Assembly: GCF_900116205.1 (NCBI RefSeq)
Contig: NZ_FOZS01000001.1
Location: 992,001 to 1,056,000, forward strand
Reading direction: 5' to 3'
DNA from: Halostagnicola kamekurae
Lineage (GTDB): Archaea > Halobacteriota > Halobacteria > Halobacteriales > Natrialbaceae
Length of the DNA: 64,000 bases
The number at the start of each line of letters is the position of its first letter. Positions within the stretch are counted from its first letter, which is position 1. Shown here piece by piece: positions 43,900 through 51,530 of the stretch. The notes below the pieces were generated by a model, which was not told where the DNA came from, searched no databases, and worked only from the letters and a program-made list of their open reading frames with translations. The translations under genes and the position numbers were made by a program.

Positions 43900-44454
43900 T
43901 CAGTCCCCGGATTCGTCTTCGAGGTGCTCGAGGACTCGATCGAGCTTCCGCTCGACGGCGTGTTGGCGTCGCTCGAGTTCGACGAGGCGGTCGCCGACTT
44001 CGACCACGTCGCTCTCGGTCGCGAACCCGAGCGTTCGTAGCGTCGTTTCGGCGGCTTCGTCGGCCTGCTGTTGGGCCTCGAGCACGTCGCCGACGGTTTC
44101 GCCGGTCATCTTGGCGAACGCCGTCGTGGACATCACGTCCTTGAACGCGTCGTTGGCCGTGTTGAGCCAGATGTCGCGGAACTCCTCGATGTCGACGTCC
44201 TCGCCCTCGAACTGGTCGTTCATCCGCTCGACCATCTGCTGGGAGGCGTCCATCCACGTCTCGTAGGCTCGAGCGTAGCCCTCGACGCCCTCGGAGATGT
44301 CGTTCTCCTCGGTGGCTTCGCCGACCGTCTCCGACCAACTCTCGACGAACTGGGCCTGGGCTTCCATGTTCTGCTCGAGCGCCTCGAGAAACTGTTCGTT
44401 CCACTGCTCGGCCGCGGCGTTCCAGTCGTGCATCTGGGATGCTGGGTCTGTCAT
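43900..44454 (-). CDS. phaE: PHA synthase subunit PhaE
   Basis: Non-catalytic partner of the class III synthase. The 184-residue protein is helical and acidic, with two long coiled-coil-like parts (about 20-110 and 130-180, ending [27 protein letters not shown]). Its size matches haloarchaeal PhaE, which is about half of the bacterial protein. It activates PhaC and helps attach it to the granule. Conserved aromatic residues W10-W18 ([13 protein letters not shown]) are typical of the family. Middle gene of phaR-P-E-C. Confidence 0.92.
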   Translation of the reverse strand: MTDPASQMHDWNAAAEQWNEQFLEALEQNMEAQAQFVESWSETVGEATEENDISEGVEGYARAYETWMDASQQMVERMNDQFEGEDVDIEEFRDIWLNTANDAFKDVMSTTAFAKMTGETVGDVLEAQQQADEAAETTLRTLGFATESDVVEVGDRLVELERRQHAVERKLDRVLEHLEDESGD

Positions 44455-44493
44455 GAATAAAATTGATCGTTGGAGCGTGAAAGCGTTTCGGGA

Positions 44494-44979
44494 CTACGCG
44501 CCGGCGTCGAACTTCTCGGCGGCATCTTCGACGTTCTCGGCGACGGCCGTGACGTTGGCTTCGGCCTGCTCGTGGGCGTCGAGGAACGCGTCGAAGGAGC
44601 TATCGACGGCGTCGGTGTAGCTGTCTGCGAACTCGTCGTAGGCTTCGGCGGAGTCCTCGATGGCGTCCTGGAAGGTCTCGAGGGTCTCTGTCTGCGCTTC
44701 GGTCGCGTTCTCGAAGCCTTCGTCGACGAGCGCGCGGAGTTCGTCGACGTCGGCGGCGTCCTCCGGAAGTGACGCCTCGACGGCGTCGAGCCACGCGTGG
44801 ATCGCACCGCTCGTCACGTCGGCGTTTCGCTCGAGCGCGGAACTCGAGGTGTCGACGACGGTGGCGAAGGCTTCGATCGACTGTTTCTGGGCTTCGACGG
44901 CGTCGTGGGTGAGCGTCTGGCTCTGTTTCACTGCGGTGCGCTGTGCGTCGAACAGGTGAGTGAGTGGGTTCTGTGTCAT
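44494..44979 (-). CDS. phaP: phasin PhaP
   Basis: Granule-surface protein. Start at the ATG at 44979, giving 161 residues with MTQNPLTHLFDAQRTAVKQS; an upstream frame overlaps phaR. The sequence is strongly helical and amphipathic, acidic, poor in Cys and aromatic residues, and repeats QAN/EA-rich stretches typical of phasins that coat PHA granules and keep them small. It lies one base behind phaR, so the two are tightly coupled in translation. Confidence 0.9.
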   Translation of the reverse strand: MTQNPLTHLFDAQRTAVKQSQTLTHDAVEAQKQSIEAFATVVDTSSSALERNADVTSGAIHAWLDAVEASLPEDAADVDELRALVDEGFENATEAQTETLETFQDAIEDSAEAYDEFADSYTDAVDSSFDAFLDAHEQAEANVTAVAENVEDAAEKFDAGA

Positions 44980-44980
44980 G

Positions 44981-45301
44981 TTATTCGTCCTCTCGGTCGC
45001 GTTTGACGGGGACGACGATCGTCTGCACGATGTCTCCTTCTTCGATATCAAGGGCGTCGCGTTCGGGGCCGGGAATGCTGACTCGGCCGCCGCTCTGGAC
45101 ACGGGCCTTGAACGTCGCCGTGCCCATGTTCATCGGACCGAGCGACGACATTCCCTCGAGCGGGTTCGCCGTACCGGCCTGCATCATCTGTTTCAGCATC
45201 TCCTGCTGGGATTGTGCGACCTGCTCACCGGCTTCCTGCATCTGCTCTGTAAACATCGCGGGCGGGAACCACGGTGATCGGTCGGAGTCGTCCGTCATCA
45301 T
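44981..45301 (-). CDS. phaR: PHA-locus regulator PhaR (AbrB/SpoVT domain)
   Basis: A 106-residue protein with two parts: an N-terminal helical, Gln/Met-rich region (1-~55, likely granule- or phasin-binding) and a C-terminal AbrB/SpoVT swapped-hairpin domain (FKARVQSGGRVSIPGPERDALDIEEGDIVQTIVVPV). By family knowledge a protein of this type, PhaR, represses the phaRP promoter in Haloferax mediterranei and binds granules. It begins with two ATGs; the TATA element CTTATTAGG lies about 20-30 bases before the first. First gene of the phaR-P-E-C operon, divergent from maoC. Confidence 0.88.
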   Translation of the reverse strand: MMTDDSDRSPWFPPAMFTEQMQEAGEQVAQSQQEMLKQMMQAGTANPLEGMSSLGPMNMGTATFKARVQSGGRVSIPGPERDALDIEEGDIVQTIVVPVKRDREDE

Positions 45302-45320
45302 CCGTACGAACGATCCGACT

Positions 45321-45331
45321 CCTAATAAGGG
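45321..45331 (-). promoter_or_regulatory. phaR promoter TATA box
   Basis: The minus strand reads CCTTATTAGG at 45321-45330, 20-30 bases before the phaR start at 45301, giving a nearly leaderless transcript for the phaR-P-E-C operon. Confidence 0.55.
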
Positions 45332-45371
45332 TTTCCGCTAGTCACCATCTGATACCATTAGAATACATCTA

Positions 45372-45387
45372 CTACCTTTTAGGGTAG
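45372..45387. promoter_or_regulatory. inverted repeat between phaR and maoC
   Basis: CTACC at 45372-45376 and GGTAG at 45383-45387 are separated by 6 bases, within the 267-base divergent region. It lies upstream of the phaR TATA box and about 180 bases before maoC; its position suits a PhaR-binding or activator site but the arms are short. Confidence 0.35.
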
Positions 45388-45568
45388 CTAGTTGTTCATA
45401 TACGGTCCGGAAATTCACAATTCGACATCGATATCGACGCGTCCGAAATCCTAAATGCGACACAGATGTTCTGAAATGCGCCGTGATTCCGATTCTCGAG
45501 TTGTTAAAACGATTCCGGCTGGAGCCAAAGGAGACTTAACCGCGACGCACGTACGGAAATCGTATCAA

Positions 45569-46273
45569 ATGTCCCAACAGAATTCGGGGAAATCGGACTT
45601 TTCCGCCATGACCGACGCCTGGTCGGCGATGACCCAGAGCATCATTCGGACCACGGCTGCGGCCAACCGCGCTGCGGTCTCCGCGATGGTTCCGGCGATG
45701 GAAGCGACCGAGTCCAACGACGACTCGAGTCGGACGCCGGCAGCCGACCGGCACTCGGACGGTTCGGAGTCCGCCGGCGCGTCCACAGACATCATCCCAG
45801 CGACGATCCCGTCCGTCGACTACTCGGACCTCGACTGGGAGTTCGAACGCACCGTCGACGACCCGTCCCACATCACCGTCGGCGACACCGTCACGTTCGA
45901 GAAAACGCTCACGGACGAAGACGTGCGAGCGTTCGCCCACAGCAGCGGCGATACGAACCGCCTCCACCTCGACGACGAGTTCGCAGCCGAGACGCGCTTC
46001 GGGAACCGCATCGTCCACGGAACCCTCGTCTCCGGACTCATCAGCGCCGCGCTCGCCCGACTCCCCGGGCTCACGATCTACCTCTCACAGGACCTCGAGT
46101 TCCGGGGACCGGTCGAGATCGGCGACCGCGTCTCCGCGCGCGTCGAAATCGTCGATGCCCTCGGCGACGACCAGTATCGACTCGAGACGCTCGTTCGCGA
46201 CGAGGACGCTGACGAGACCGTCGTCGAGGGGGAAGCCGTCGTCCTCATCGACGAGTTCCCCCCGGCGGAGTGA
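45569..46273 (+). CDS. MaoC-family hydratase with phasin-like N-terminal region
   Basis: A 234-residue protein. Residues about 95-234 are a hot-dog-fold MaoC dehydratase: the catalytic motif GDTNRLHLDDEFAAETRFGNRIVHGTLVSG contains the D-x-x-x-x-H pair of (R)-specific enoyl-CoA hydratases (PhaJ), which supply PHA monomer from fatty acid oxidation. Residues 1-~50 form amphipathic helix of Ala, Met, Thr and Asn (TDAWSAMTQSIIRTTAAANRAA) and a Ser/Asp-rich linker follows; this resembles phasins. Start at 45569, 30 bases after a CTTAACC TATA element. Divergent from phaR, as in other haloarchaeal PHA loci. Confidence 0.9.
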   Translation: MSQQNSGKSDFSAMTDAWSAMTQSIIRTTAAANRAAVSAMVPAMEATESNDDSSRTPAADRHSDGSESAGASTDIIPATIPSVDYSDLDWEFERTVDDPSHITVGDTVTFEKTLTDEDVRAFAHSSGDTNRLHLDDEFAAETRFGNRIVHGTLVSGLISAALARLPGLTIYLSQDLEFRGPVEIGDRVSARVEIVDALGDDQYRLETLVRDEDADETVVEGEAVVLIDEFPPAE

Positions 46274-46509
46274 CGGGTCGACTAGTCAACCGGCGATCCG
46301 GGCCGAAACCCGACTGTAAGCGCAATGGCGTCGCCAGTTGCGACGCAACTAACCCGAAACGACGGTGTCTTTTCTCCGACGACGCGACCTCCGACGAGAC
46401 AGTCCGGAGACATCGGGCCCGGCCCCACGTCTGATCGGATCGGGACGGTGACTCGGTCCGCGGTGTCGAGCTATCAATACATAAGTATCTGCTCGCGAAA
46501 CGGTCGGCC

Positions 46510-47913
46510 ATGACGCTGTTCGGGACGGCGGGGATACGCGGGCCGGTCGAGGACGCCGTCCGACCGGCGCTGGCGCTGTCGGTGGGACAGGCCGCCGGCG
46601 AACCGGGCGAGACGTTCGTCGTCGGACGCGACGGGCGCGAAACGGGCCCCGCGCTCGCCGCCGCGATGGAAGCTGGCCTCGAGAGCGCGGGCGCCGACGT
46701 ACTGCGTCTCGGGCAGGTCCCGACGCCGGCGCTCGCGTTCGCCTCGCGGGGACGCCGCGGTGTAATGTTGACGGCGAGTCACAACCCCCCGGAAGACAAC
46801 GGAATCAAACTGTTCGCAGACGGCGTCGAGTACGACCGCGACGCCGAACTGGCGATCGAAGCGGCCGTCGACGCGTCCGAATTGGCACAGTGGGACGAGT
46901 GGGGCAAATCGGCGTCCCTCGAGATACTCGAGGTGTACCGAGACGCGGTCGTGGCCTACGTCGGCGAGCAGTTCCCGACCCTGTCGGACGCCGACAGCGC
47001 TGAAGCCTCCCCAGCAGAATCACGGCCACTCGAGGGACTTTCGATCGCCGTCGACTGCGGCGGCGGCGTCGGGGCGCTCGCGACGCCCCAGATCCTCGAG
47101 CGCCTCGGCGCTCGCGTCGCCGCGATAAACGCCACCGTCGACGGCCACTTCTCGGCTCGAGAGAGCAAACCCACGCCCGAGACGCTCACCGACCTCTCGG
47201 CGTTTCTCGAGTCCGGGTCGTTCGACCTCGGAATCGCGCAGGACGGTGACGCCGACCGGTTCGTCGTCTTGGGCCCAGATGGCGAGGTGATCCACGAGGA
47301 TACGATTCTGGCGGTCGCCGCGGCCCACTACACACGGCGGGCGGACAGTCCGGACCCCGTCGTGGTGACGACGCCGAACGCCTCCGCGCGGATCGACGAG
47401 CGGGTTCGCGCCGTGGGCGGCCGCGTCGAACGCGTTCGGCTGGGCTCGCTCCACGAAGGGATCGCCTGCGAACGCGAGGAGGGTGACACAGACACGGAGG
47501 TCGTCTTCGCGGCCGAGCCGTGGAAACACATCCACACCCGCTTTGGCGGCTGGATCGACGGCGTCGCGAGCGCCGGCATCATCGCTGCGCTGACCCGCGA
47601 AGCGGGCGGCACCGACGCACTTCGCGACCCCGTTACCGAACGACCCTACCAGAAGGTGAGCGTCGACTGTCCCGAGGCGGTAAAAGAGTCGGCGATGGAC
47701 GCCCTCGAGACCGCGCTGCCGGACGCGTTCCCGGACGCCGAGGTCGACACGGACTACGGCGTTCGCCTCGAGTTCTCCGACGCCTCGTGGGTGCTCGTTC
47801 GCCCGAGCGGCACCGAACCGTACGTTCGAATCTACGCCGAAAGCGAGACGGTCGATCGGCTGGTCGAAGAGACGCGCGAAGTCGTCGAGACGGCGATCGC
47901 GAACGCGGACTGA
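46510..47913 (+). CDS. glmM: phosphoglucosamine mutase/phosphomannomutase family enzyme
   Basis: A 467-residue alpha-D-phosphohexomutase. The phosphoserine loop is TASHNPP with S90, the Mg-binding loop is DGDADR at 245-250, the sugar loop is EPWKHIHTRFGGWID, and the C-terminal phosphate loop RPSGTEPYVRIYAE is complete. Which hexose is used (glucosamine, mannose or glucose) is not clear from the sequence; the GTAGIRG opening fits GlmM-like archaeal members. A TATA element AATACATAAGTA lies about 25-35 bases before the ATG. Single gene. Confidence 0.93.
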   Translation: MTLFGTAGIRGPVEDAVRPALALSVGQAAGEPGETFVVGRDGRETGPALAAAMEAGLESAGADVLRLGQVPTPALAFASRGRRGVMLTASHNPPEDNGIKLFADGVEYDRDAELAIEAAVDASELAQWDEWGKSASLEILEVYRDAVVAYVGEQFPTLSDADSAEASPAESRPLEGLSIAVDCGGGVGALATPQILERLGARVAAINATVDGHFSARESKPTPETLTDLSAFLESGSFDLGIAQDGDADRFVVLGPDGEVIHEDTILAVAAAHYTRRADSPDPVVVTTPNASARIDERVRAVGGRVERVRLGSLHEGIACEREEGDTDTEVVFAAEPWKHIHTRFGGWIDGVASAGIIAALTREAGGTDALRDPVTERPYQKVSVDCPEAVKESAMDALETALPDAFPDAEVDTDYGVRLEFSDASWVLVRPSGTEPYVRIYAESETVDRLVEETREVVETAIANAD

Positions 47914-47976
47914 GATCGTCGAGGAGCGGTTGCTTTCACCAGCCTGTCGCTCACACGGTGTACGATAACGCCGGTT

Positions 47977-48453
47977 TCACTGCGGAGAGACCGAGAGTTC
48001 CGAAAAATAGCTCCGATAGAAACCGGTATCGAAACTGAGCAGGGTATCGGCATCGATGGTCGCGTGCCCGCCGATGAGGAAATCAGCGGCGATGTGCTGA
48101 CGGGACGCGAGACGTTCGTCACATTGCTCGCATCGGACGGTCCGTTTCTCTCCACAGGATGGACACTGGAGACCGTTCGGCCGTCGATCCGTGTACCGTT
48201 CGAACTGCTGTCCCGCCTCGAGGAGTGCCTCTTGAGAAGGTTCGACGAGCCGGATACTCAAGTCCTCGAGGAAATGATTCAGTTCGGCTGCGGTCTCGAA
48301 ATGACCATCGGCTGCGAGTTCGGCGTAGACGATCGACGTAATGACGACTCGCCCCTCCCGATATGCGCGTCGAAGTTCCGCTTCGGCGGTATCGGTGTGC
48401 GCGTCGTCGTACAAAAGCGCGAGGAGGACGTTCGTATCGACCGCCGTTATCAC
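47977..48453 (-). CDS. vapC: PIN-domain toxin VapC with zinc-ribbon insert
   Basis: A 158-residue PIN ribonuclease. The four acidic active-site residues are D6 (AVDTNVLL), E45 (YAELAAD), D124 (AADFLIGGHA) and D142 (SFDTGFY). Unlike ordinary VapC toxins (about 125-135 residues) it has an insert of about 20 residues carrying C97-x2-C100...C108-x2-C111, a zinc-ribbon pattern (CPSCGEKRTVRCEQC). Such inserts occur in some archaeal PIN proteins and could bind RNA. Its start overlaps the stop of the antitoxin by four bases. Confidence 0.92.
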   Translation of the reverse strand: MITAVDTNVLLALLYDDAHTDTAEAELRRAYREGRVVITSIVYAELAADGHFETAAELNHFLEDLSIRLVEPSQEALLEAGQQFERYTDRRPNGLQCPSCGEKRTVRCEQCDERLASRQHIAADFLIGGHATIDADTLLSFDTGFYRSYFSELSVSPQ

Positions 48454-48758
48454 GGCTCCCTCGTCGTGGTTTCGTCGTCGTTCGAATCGGAACGATTCCC
48501 ATCCGCCGCCTCGCTGCTCTCGCGCGGGTATTCGCCGCGGAGTCGGCGCATCCGTTCGGGCATGGACTCGTCGCTCTCGGCGGCGCCACGGTATTTTTTG
48601 AAGGGGTCCGTCCCCTCCGTCGTAGTCGGCTCTTCTTTCCGAATCTCGTATCCGGAGCCGGTCTGCTCGAAGGACACTTCGTCACCCGGCCTGATTCCCA
48701 GGCGATCCCGAATCTCCTTCGGGATGGTGACCTGCCCTTTGGTGGTGACGCGAGGCAT
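48450..48758 (-). CDS. vapB: AbrB/SpoVT-type antitoxin VapB
   Basis: A 102-residue antitoxin. Residues 1-~40 form the swapped-hairpin DNA-binding domain: MPRVTTKGQVTIPKEIRDRLGIRPGDEVSF. Residues ~45-102 are hydrophilic, Arg/Glu/Ser-rich, and probably fold on the toxin. It is first in the operon and ends in a four-base ATGA overlap with vapC. Autoregulation by the palindromes in its promoter is expected. Confidence 0.92.
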   Translation of the reverse strand: MPRVTTKGQVTIPKEIRDRLGIRPGDEVSFEQTGSGYEIRKEEPTTTEGTDPFKKYRGAAESDESMPERMRRLRGEYPRESSEAADGNRSDSNDDETTTREP

Positions 48759-48777
48759 ATCCGTGTATACCTATACG

Positions 48778-48798
48778 GTAATACCTAATTAGTATTAC
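48778..48798 (-). promoter_or_regulatory. vapBC operator: perfect 7-7-7 palindrome
   Basis: GTAATAC (48778-48784), a 7-base spacer CTAATTA, then GTATTAC (48792-48798): a perfect inverted repeat about 20-40 bases before the vapB ATG at 48758. A TATA-like TAATTAG lies inside the spacer. A second, weaker palindrome (CCGTGTATACCTATACGG at 48761-48778) covers the start site. Double operators of this kind are typical for toxin-antitoxin autorepression. Confidence 0.7.
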
Positions 48799-48973
48799 TC
48801 CGCTCCTACTAGGACTACTCTCTCCGGGCGGGGCGATTCGATCTCACCCGAACTGCCTCTGGACCGTACGCAATCCAGCGTCTCGCCGACCTCTGTGCCG
48901 AGCGCAGGTATCGACCTGATCGACGATTCGGCCGGTCGGTGCTTTCTTGCCGACAGTCGCGGTATCTGTCGCT

Positions 48974-49366
48974 ATGGACGAGGAAACACTTGTCGAGATG
49001 GCACGCGACATCCAGTCGGCGTCGCACGTCCCCTACTCCGAGTATCGGGTCGGTGCGGCCCTCGAGACCGCGACGGGAGACATCTACGTCGGCTGTAACA
49101 TCGAGAACGCGAACTACAGCAACAGCCTCCACGCCGAGGAGGTCGCTATCGCCGAGGCGATCAAAAACGGCGCGACCGAGTTCGAACGCATCGCCGTCAG
49201 CTCGAGCCGGCGCGACGGCGTTACCCCCTGTGGAATGTGCCGACAGACGCTCGCCGAGTTCTGTGGAGACGACCTTCGCGTGATCTGTGACGAGGGCGAG
49301 TCGACGACCGAGTACACCTTAGGCGAGTTGCTCCCCGACACGATCACCGAAGAGACGCTCGAGTGA
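48974..49366 (+). CDS. cdd: cytidine deaminase
   Basis: Zinc enzyme that converts cytidine and deoxycytidine to uridine forms, for pyrimidine salvage. The 130-residue protein has the homotetramer-type motifs: CNIENANYSNSLHAEEVAIAEA with the H-A-E zinc/catalytic residues, and the P-C-G-M-C zinc ligands in VTPCGMCRQTLAEF. Start at the ATG at 48974 gives MDEETLVEMARDIQ; a longer frame upstream is less conserved. Uridine phosphorylase lies 500 bases downstream on the same strand. Confidence 0.96.
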   Translation: MDEETLVEMARDIQSASHVPYSEYRVGAALETATGDIYVGCNIENANYSNSLHAEEVAIAEAIKNGATEFERIAVSSSRRDGVTPCGMCRQTLAEFCGDDLRVICDEGESTTEYTLGELLPDTITEETLE

Positions 49367-49401
49367 CAGGCCGGAGAGTGACATGAACCGGACTGGTCTC
49401 G

Positions 49402-49830
49402 TCATGGGTCCTCGAGGTACTCCCGCAGAATCGTCCGGTGACACCGTTTTTTCGCCGTGTTCTCGAAGCAGACGAGCGCGAGTGACTCGCCGCCCTCGAG
49501 TCGTTCCTCGAGGCTCTCGAGTGCGTCCTGTGCGCTCGCCGATTCCTCGAGATGCGAGCGATAGGTCTCCTCGAAGCCGACCTCTTCCCAGGCGGCGTTG
49601 TGTGCGCCCTCCCCGCAAAAGCCGCGCATCTTCAGCGCCTCCTCGGCGGATTTGGCCGACTCGAGCAGCGGTTCAGGCGGCCCGAGTTCGGGGACGTTCT
49701 CGTCGACGGCGGCGTGAAACCAGCCCGTGGGGTTTCTGACCACGCCGACGCGCGTCGTTTCGGGGTCGAGTTCCTCGAGGTCGTGTTGCAACGCGGCGAC
49801 GTACGTGTCCGCGAGGTGACCGCTGGCCAT
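49402..49830 (-). CDS. DUF488-like protein
   Basis: A 142-residue protein. Near its C-terminus the stretch ALVCFENTAKKRCHRTIL matches the DUF488 signature (C-x-x-E...C-H-R), with two cysteines and an H-R pair that suggest a phosphatase-like active site. It starts at the ATG at 49830 (MASGHLADTYVAAL), about 24 bases from a TATA box that is shared with the divergent udp gene. No function is known to me. Confidence 0.75.
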   Translation of the reverse strand: MASGHLADTYVAALQHDLEELDPETTRVGVVRNPTGWFHAAVDENVPELGPPEPLLESAKSAEEALKMRGFCGEGAHNAAWEEVGFEETYRSHLEESASAQDALESLEERLEGGESLALVCFENTAKKRCHRTILREYLEDP

Positions 49831-49853
49831 ACGCCCGATTGGGCCTCCCGGCA

Positions 49854-49861
49854 TTTATATA
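49854..49861. promoter_or_regulatory. shared bidirectional TATA box of udp and the DUF488-like gene
   Basis: TTTATATA at 49854-49861 is the only TATA element in the 59-base divergent region. It is 29-36 bases before the udp ATG (49890) and 24-31 bases before the DUF488-like ATG (49830) on the other strand. The nearly palindromic core would let TBP bind in both directions. Confidence 0.55.
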
Positions 49862-49889
49862 CGCCGCCAGATCGAACCACACGAACCTC

Positions 49890-50711
49890 ATGGCAGGTCA
49901 CAGCGAGGATCCGAACGCGGACCGACAGTACCACCTCGAGGTCGGACCAGCGGACGTCGCCGACACCGTTTTACTCCCGGGAAATCCAGAGCGGATCGAC
50001 AAGATCGTCGCCCACTGGGACGAGTACGAGGAGCAGGCGTCCCACCGGGAGTACCGGACCGCGACCGGCACCTACGAGGAGACGCCGATTTCGGTGACCT
50101 CGACGGGGATCGGCGGGCCGTCGGCGGCGATCGCGGTCGAGGAACTCGCCCGCGTCGGCGCGGAGACGTTCATTCGCGTCGGTTCCTGCGGCGCGTTACA
50201 GGAAGAGATGGCGGTCGGCGACTTGGTAATCACGACGGGTGGCGTTCGCCAGGAGGGCACCAGCGACGAGTACGTCCGCGAGGACTATCCCGCGAGCGCC
50301 GACTACGAGGTCGTCTGCGCGCTCGTCGCCGCCGCGGAGCGACTCGGCTACGACTACCACACCGGCGTCACGATGAGCGCCGACGCCTTCTACCCGGGAC
50401 AGGGCCGGCCGGGGTTCGAGGGCTTCGAAGCCGCCGGCTCGACGGAGTTAGTCGACGAACTCCGGGAAGCGAACGTGAAAAACATCGAGATGGAAGCCAG
50501 CGCGATCATGACGATCGCCTCGATTTACGGGCTCCGCGCCGGAGCCGTCTGTTCGGTCTACGCCAACCGGGAGACCGGCGAGTTCCGAACCGAAGGCGAG
50601 TCCAGATCCGCCGAGACAGCCTCGCTGGCGACGCATCTGCTGGCGAAAATGGACGCGGTGAAACGCGAGGCCGGTGCGGATCGGTGGCACGCGGGGCTCA
50701 GCCTCGAGTGA
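49890..50711 (+). CDS. udp: uridine phosphorylase
   Basis: Cleaves uridine with phosphate to uracil and ribose 1-phosphate. The 273-residue protein has the nucleoside phosphorylase fold: VLLPGNPERIDKIV, VTSTGIGGPSAAIAVEELARVGA (phosphate and ribose site) with FIRVGSCGALQEEM, and the DAFYPGQGRPGFEG and EMEASAIMTIASIYGLRAGAVC blocks. Start at 49890 follows the shared TATA box. It complements cytidine deaminase upstream. Confidence 0.95.
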   Translation: MAGHSEDPNADRQYHLEVGPADVADTVLLPGNPERIDKIVAHWDEYEEQASHREYRTATGTYEETPISVTSTGIGGPSAAIAVEELARVGAETFIRVGSCGALQEEMAVGDLVITTGGVRQEGTSDEYVREDYPASADYEVVCALVAAAERLGYDYHTGVTMSADAFYPGQGRPGFEGFEAAGSTELVDELREANVKNIEMEASAIMTIASIYGLRAGAVCSVYANRETGEFRTEGESRSAETASLATHLLAKMDAVKREAGADRWHAGLSLE

Positions 50712-50764
50712 TCTCGGATCCGAGTGATCTCGAGTGCGGAAAAGTAGCGTTCTTCTCGGCGGGC

Positions 50765-51529
50765 TCAGCCCCGGATTCGGACGACGCCTTCCTCGAACAC
50801 GCGCCTGTTCGGCACGATGAACTCCTCGGAGTCGTCTTCGATCTTCGTGACGAACAGATCGACCTCCTGGACGATACCGGACTGGTCGCCGATCCGCACC
50901 CGGTCGCCGATGCTGTAGGGTTGGTTCAACAGGAGGTAGATACCCGCGGCGCTCGAGACGAGGAAATCTTTGAACGCGTACCCGCCGACGATGACGATTC
51001 CGACGGTGTAGACGGCGAGCAGGATGAGCAGGGCGAAGACGTGCACGCCGATCTGGTCCAGCGCGATGATGAAGGCGATGTACAGCACTGAGTACTTCAC
51101 GACCTTCGGAATGATGGAAACCTCCGGGAGTTTGACGCCGCGGAGGTATTCGCTGACGACCAACTCGGCCTTGTCGGCGACGATGAATCCGAGAATCAGC
51201 ACGAAGACGGCGATAAAGACCTGCGGAATGAATCGAATGATGCTCGCCCAGAACGCGTCGGTCGAGAGCAGTTCGGCGATGTGGATCGCGGTGAGGACCG
51301 AGATGCCGTAGATAAACCACGAACTGATCCGCGCGACGATCTCGACCGTCGACGTGCCGAGGCTCTGTGCCGTCCGCTCGAACGGGGTTCCTTCGACGGC
51401 GTCGGTGACGCCCGCCGCCCCGAGCAGTTCCTTGTTGAGTTTGCCGACGAGGTAGCCGACGACGAGACCGAGCGCGAGCACTGCGACGGCGATGATCGCC
51501 GGCTCGTCGACGAACGTCTGCAACTCCAT
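50765..51529 (-). CDS. mscS: small-conductance mechanosensitive channel, MscS family
   Basis: A 254-residue membrane protein with about four hydrophobic segments; the pore helix and following beta domain read GYAFKDFLVSSAAGIYLLLNQPYSIGDRVRIGDQSGIVQEV, as in MscS. Short C-terminal domain. It opens when the membrane is stretched to release solutes after osmotic downshift. It follows dacZ on the same strand with one base between, so its expression is linked to that of the c-di-AMP synthase. Confidence 0.93.
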   Translation of the reverse strand: MELQTFVDEPAIIAVAVLALGLVVGYLVGKLNKELLGAAGVTDAVEGTPFERTAQSLGTSTVEIVARISSWFIYGISVLTAIHIAELLSTDAFWASIIRFIPQVFIAVFVLILGFIVADKAELVVSEYLRGVKLPEVSIIPKVVKYSVLYIAFIIALDQIGVHVFALLILLAVYTVGIVIVGGYAFKDFLVSSAAGIYLLLNQPYSIGDRVRIGDQSGIVQEVDLFVTKIEDDSEEFIVPNRRVFEEGVVRIRG

Positions 51530-51530
51530 A

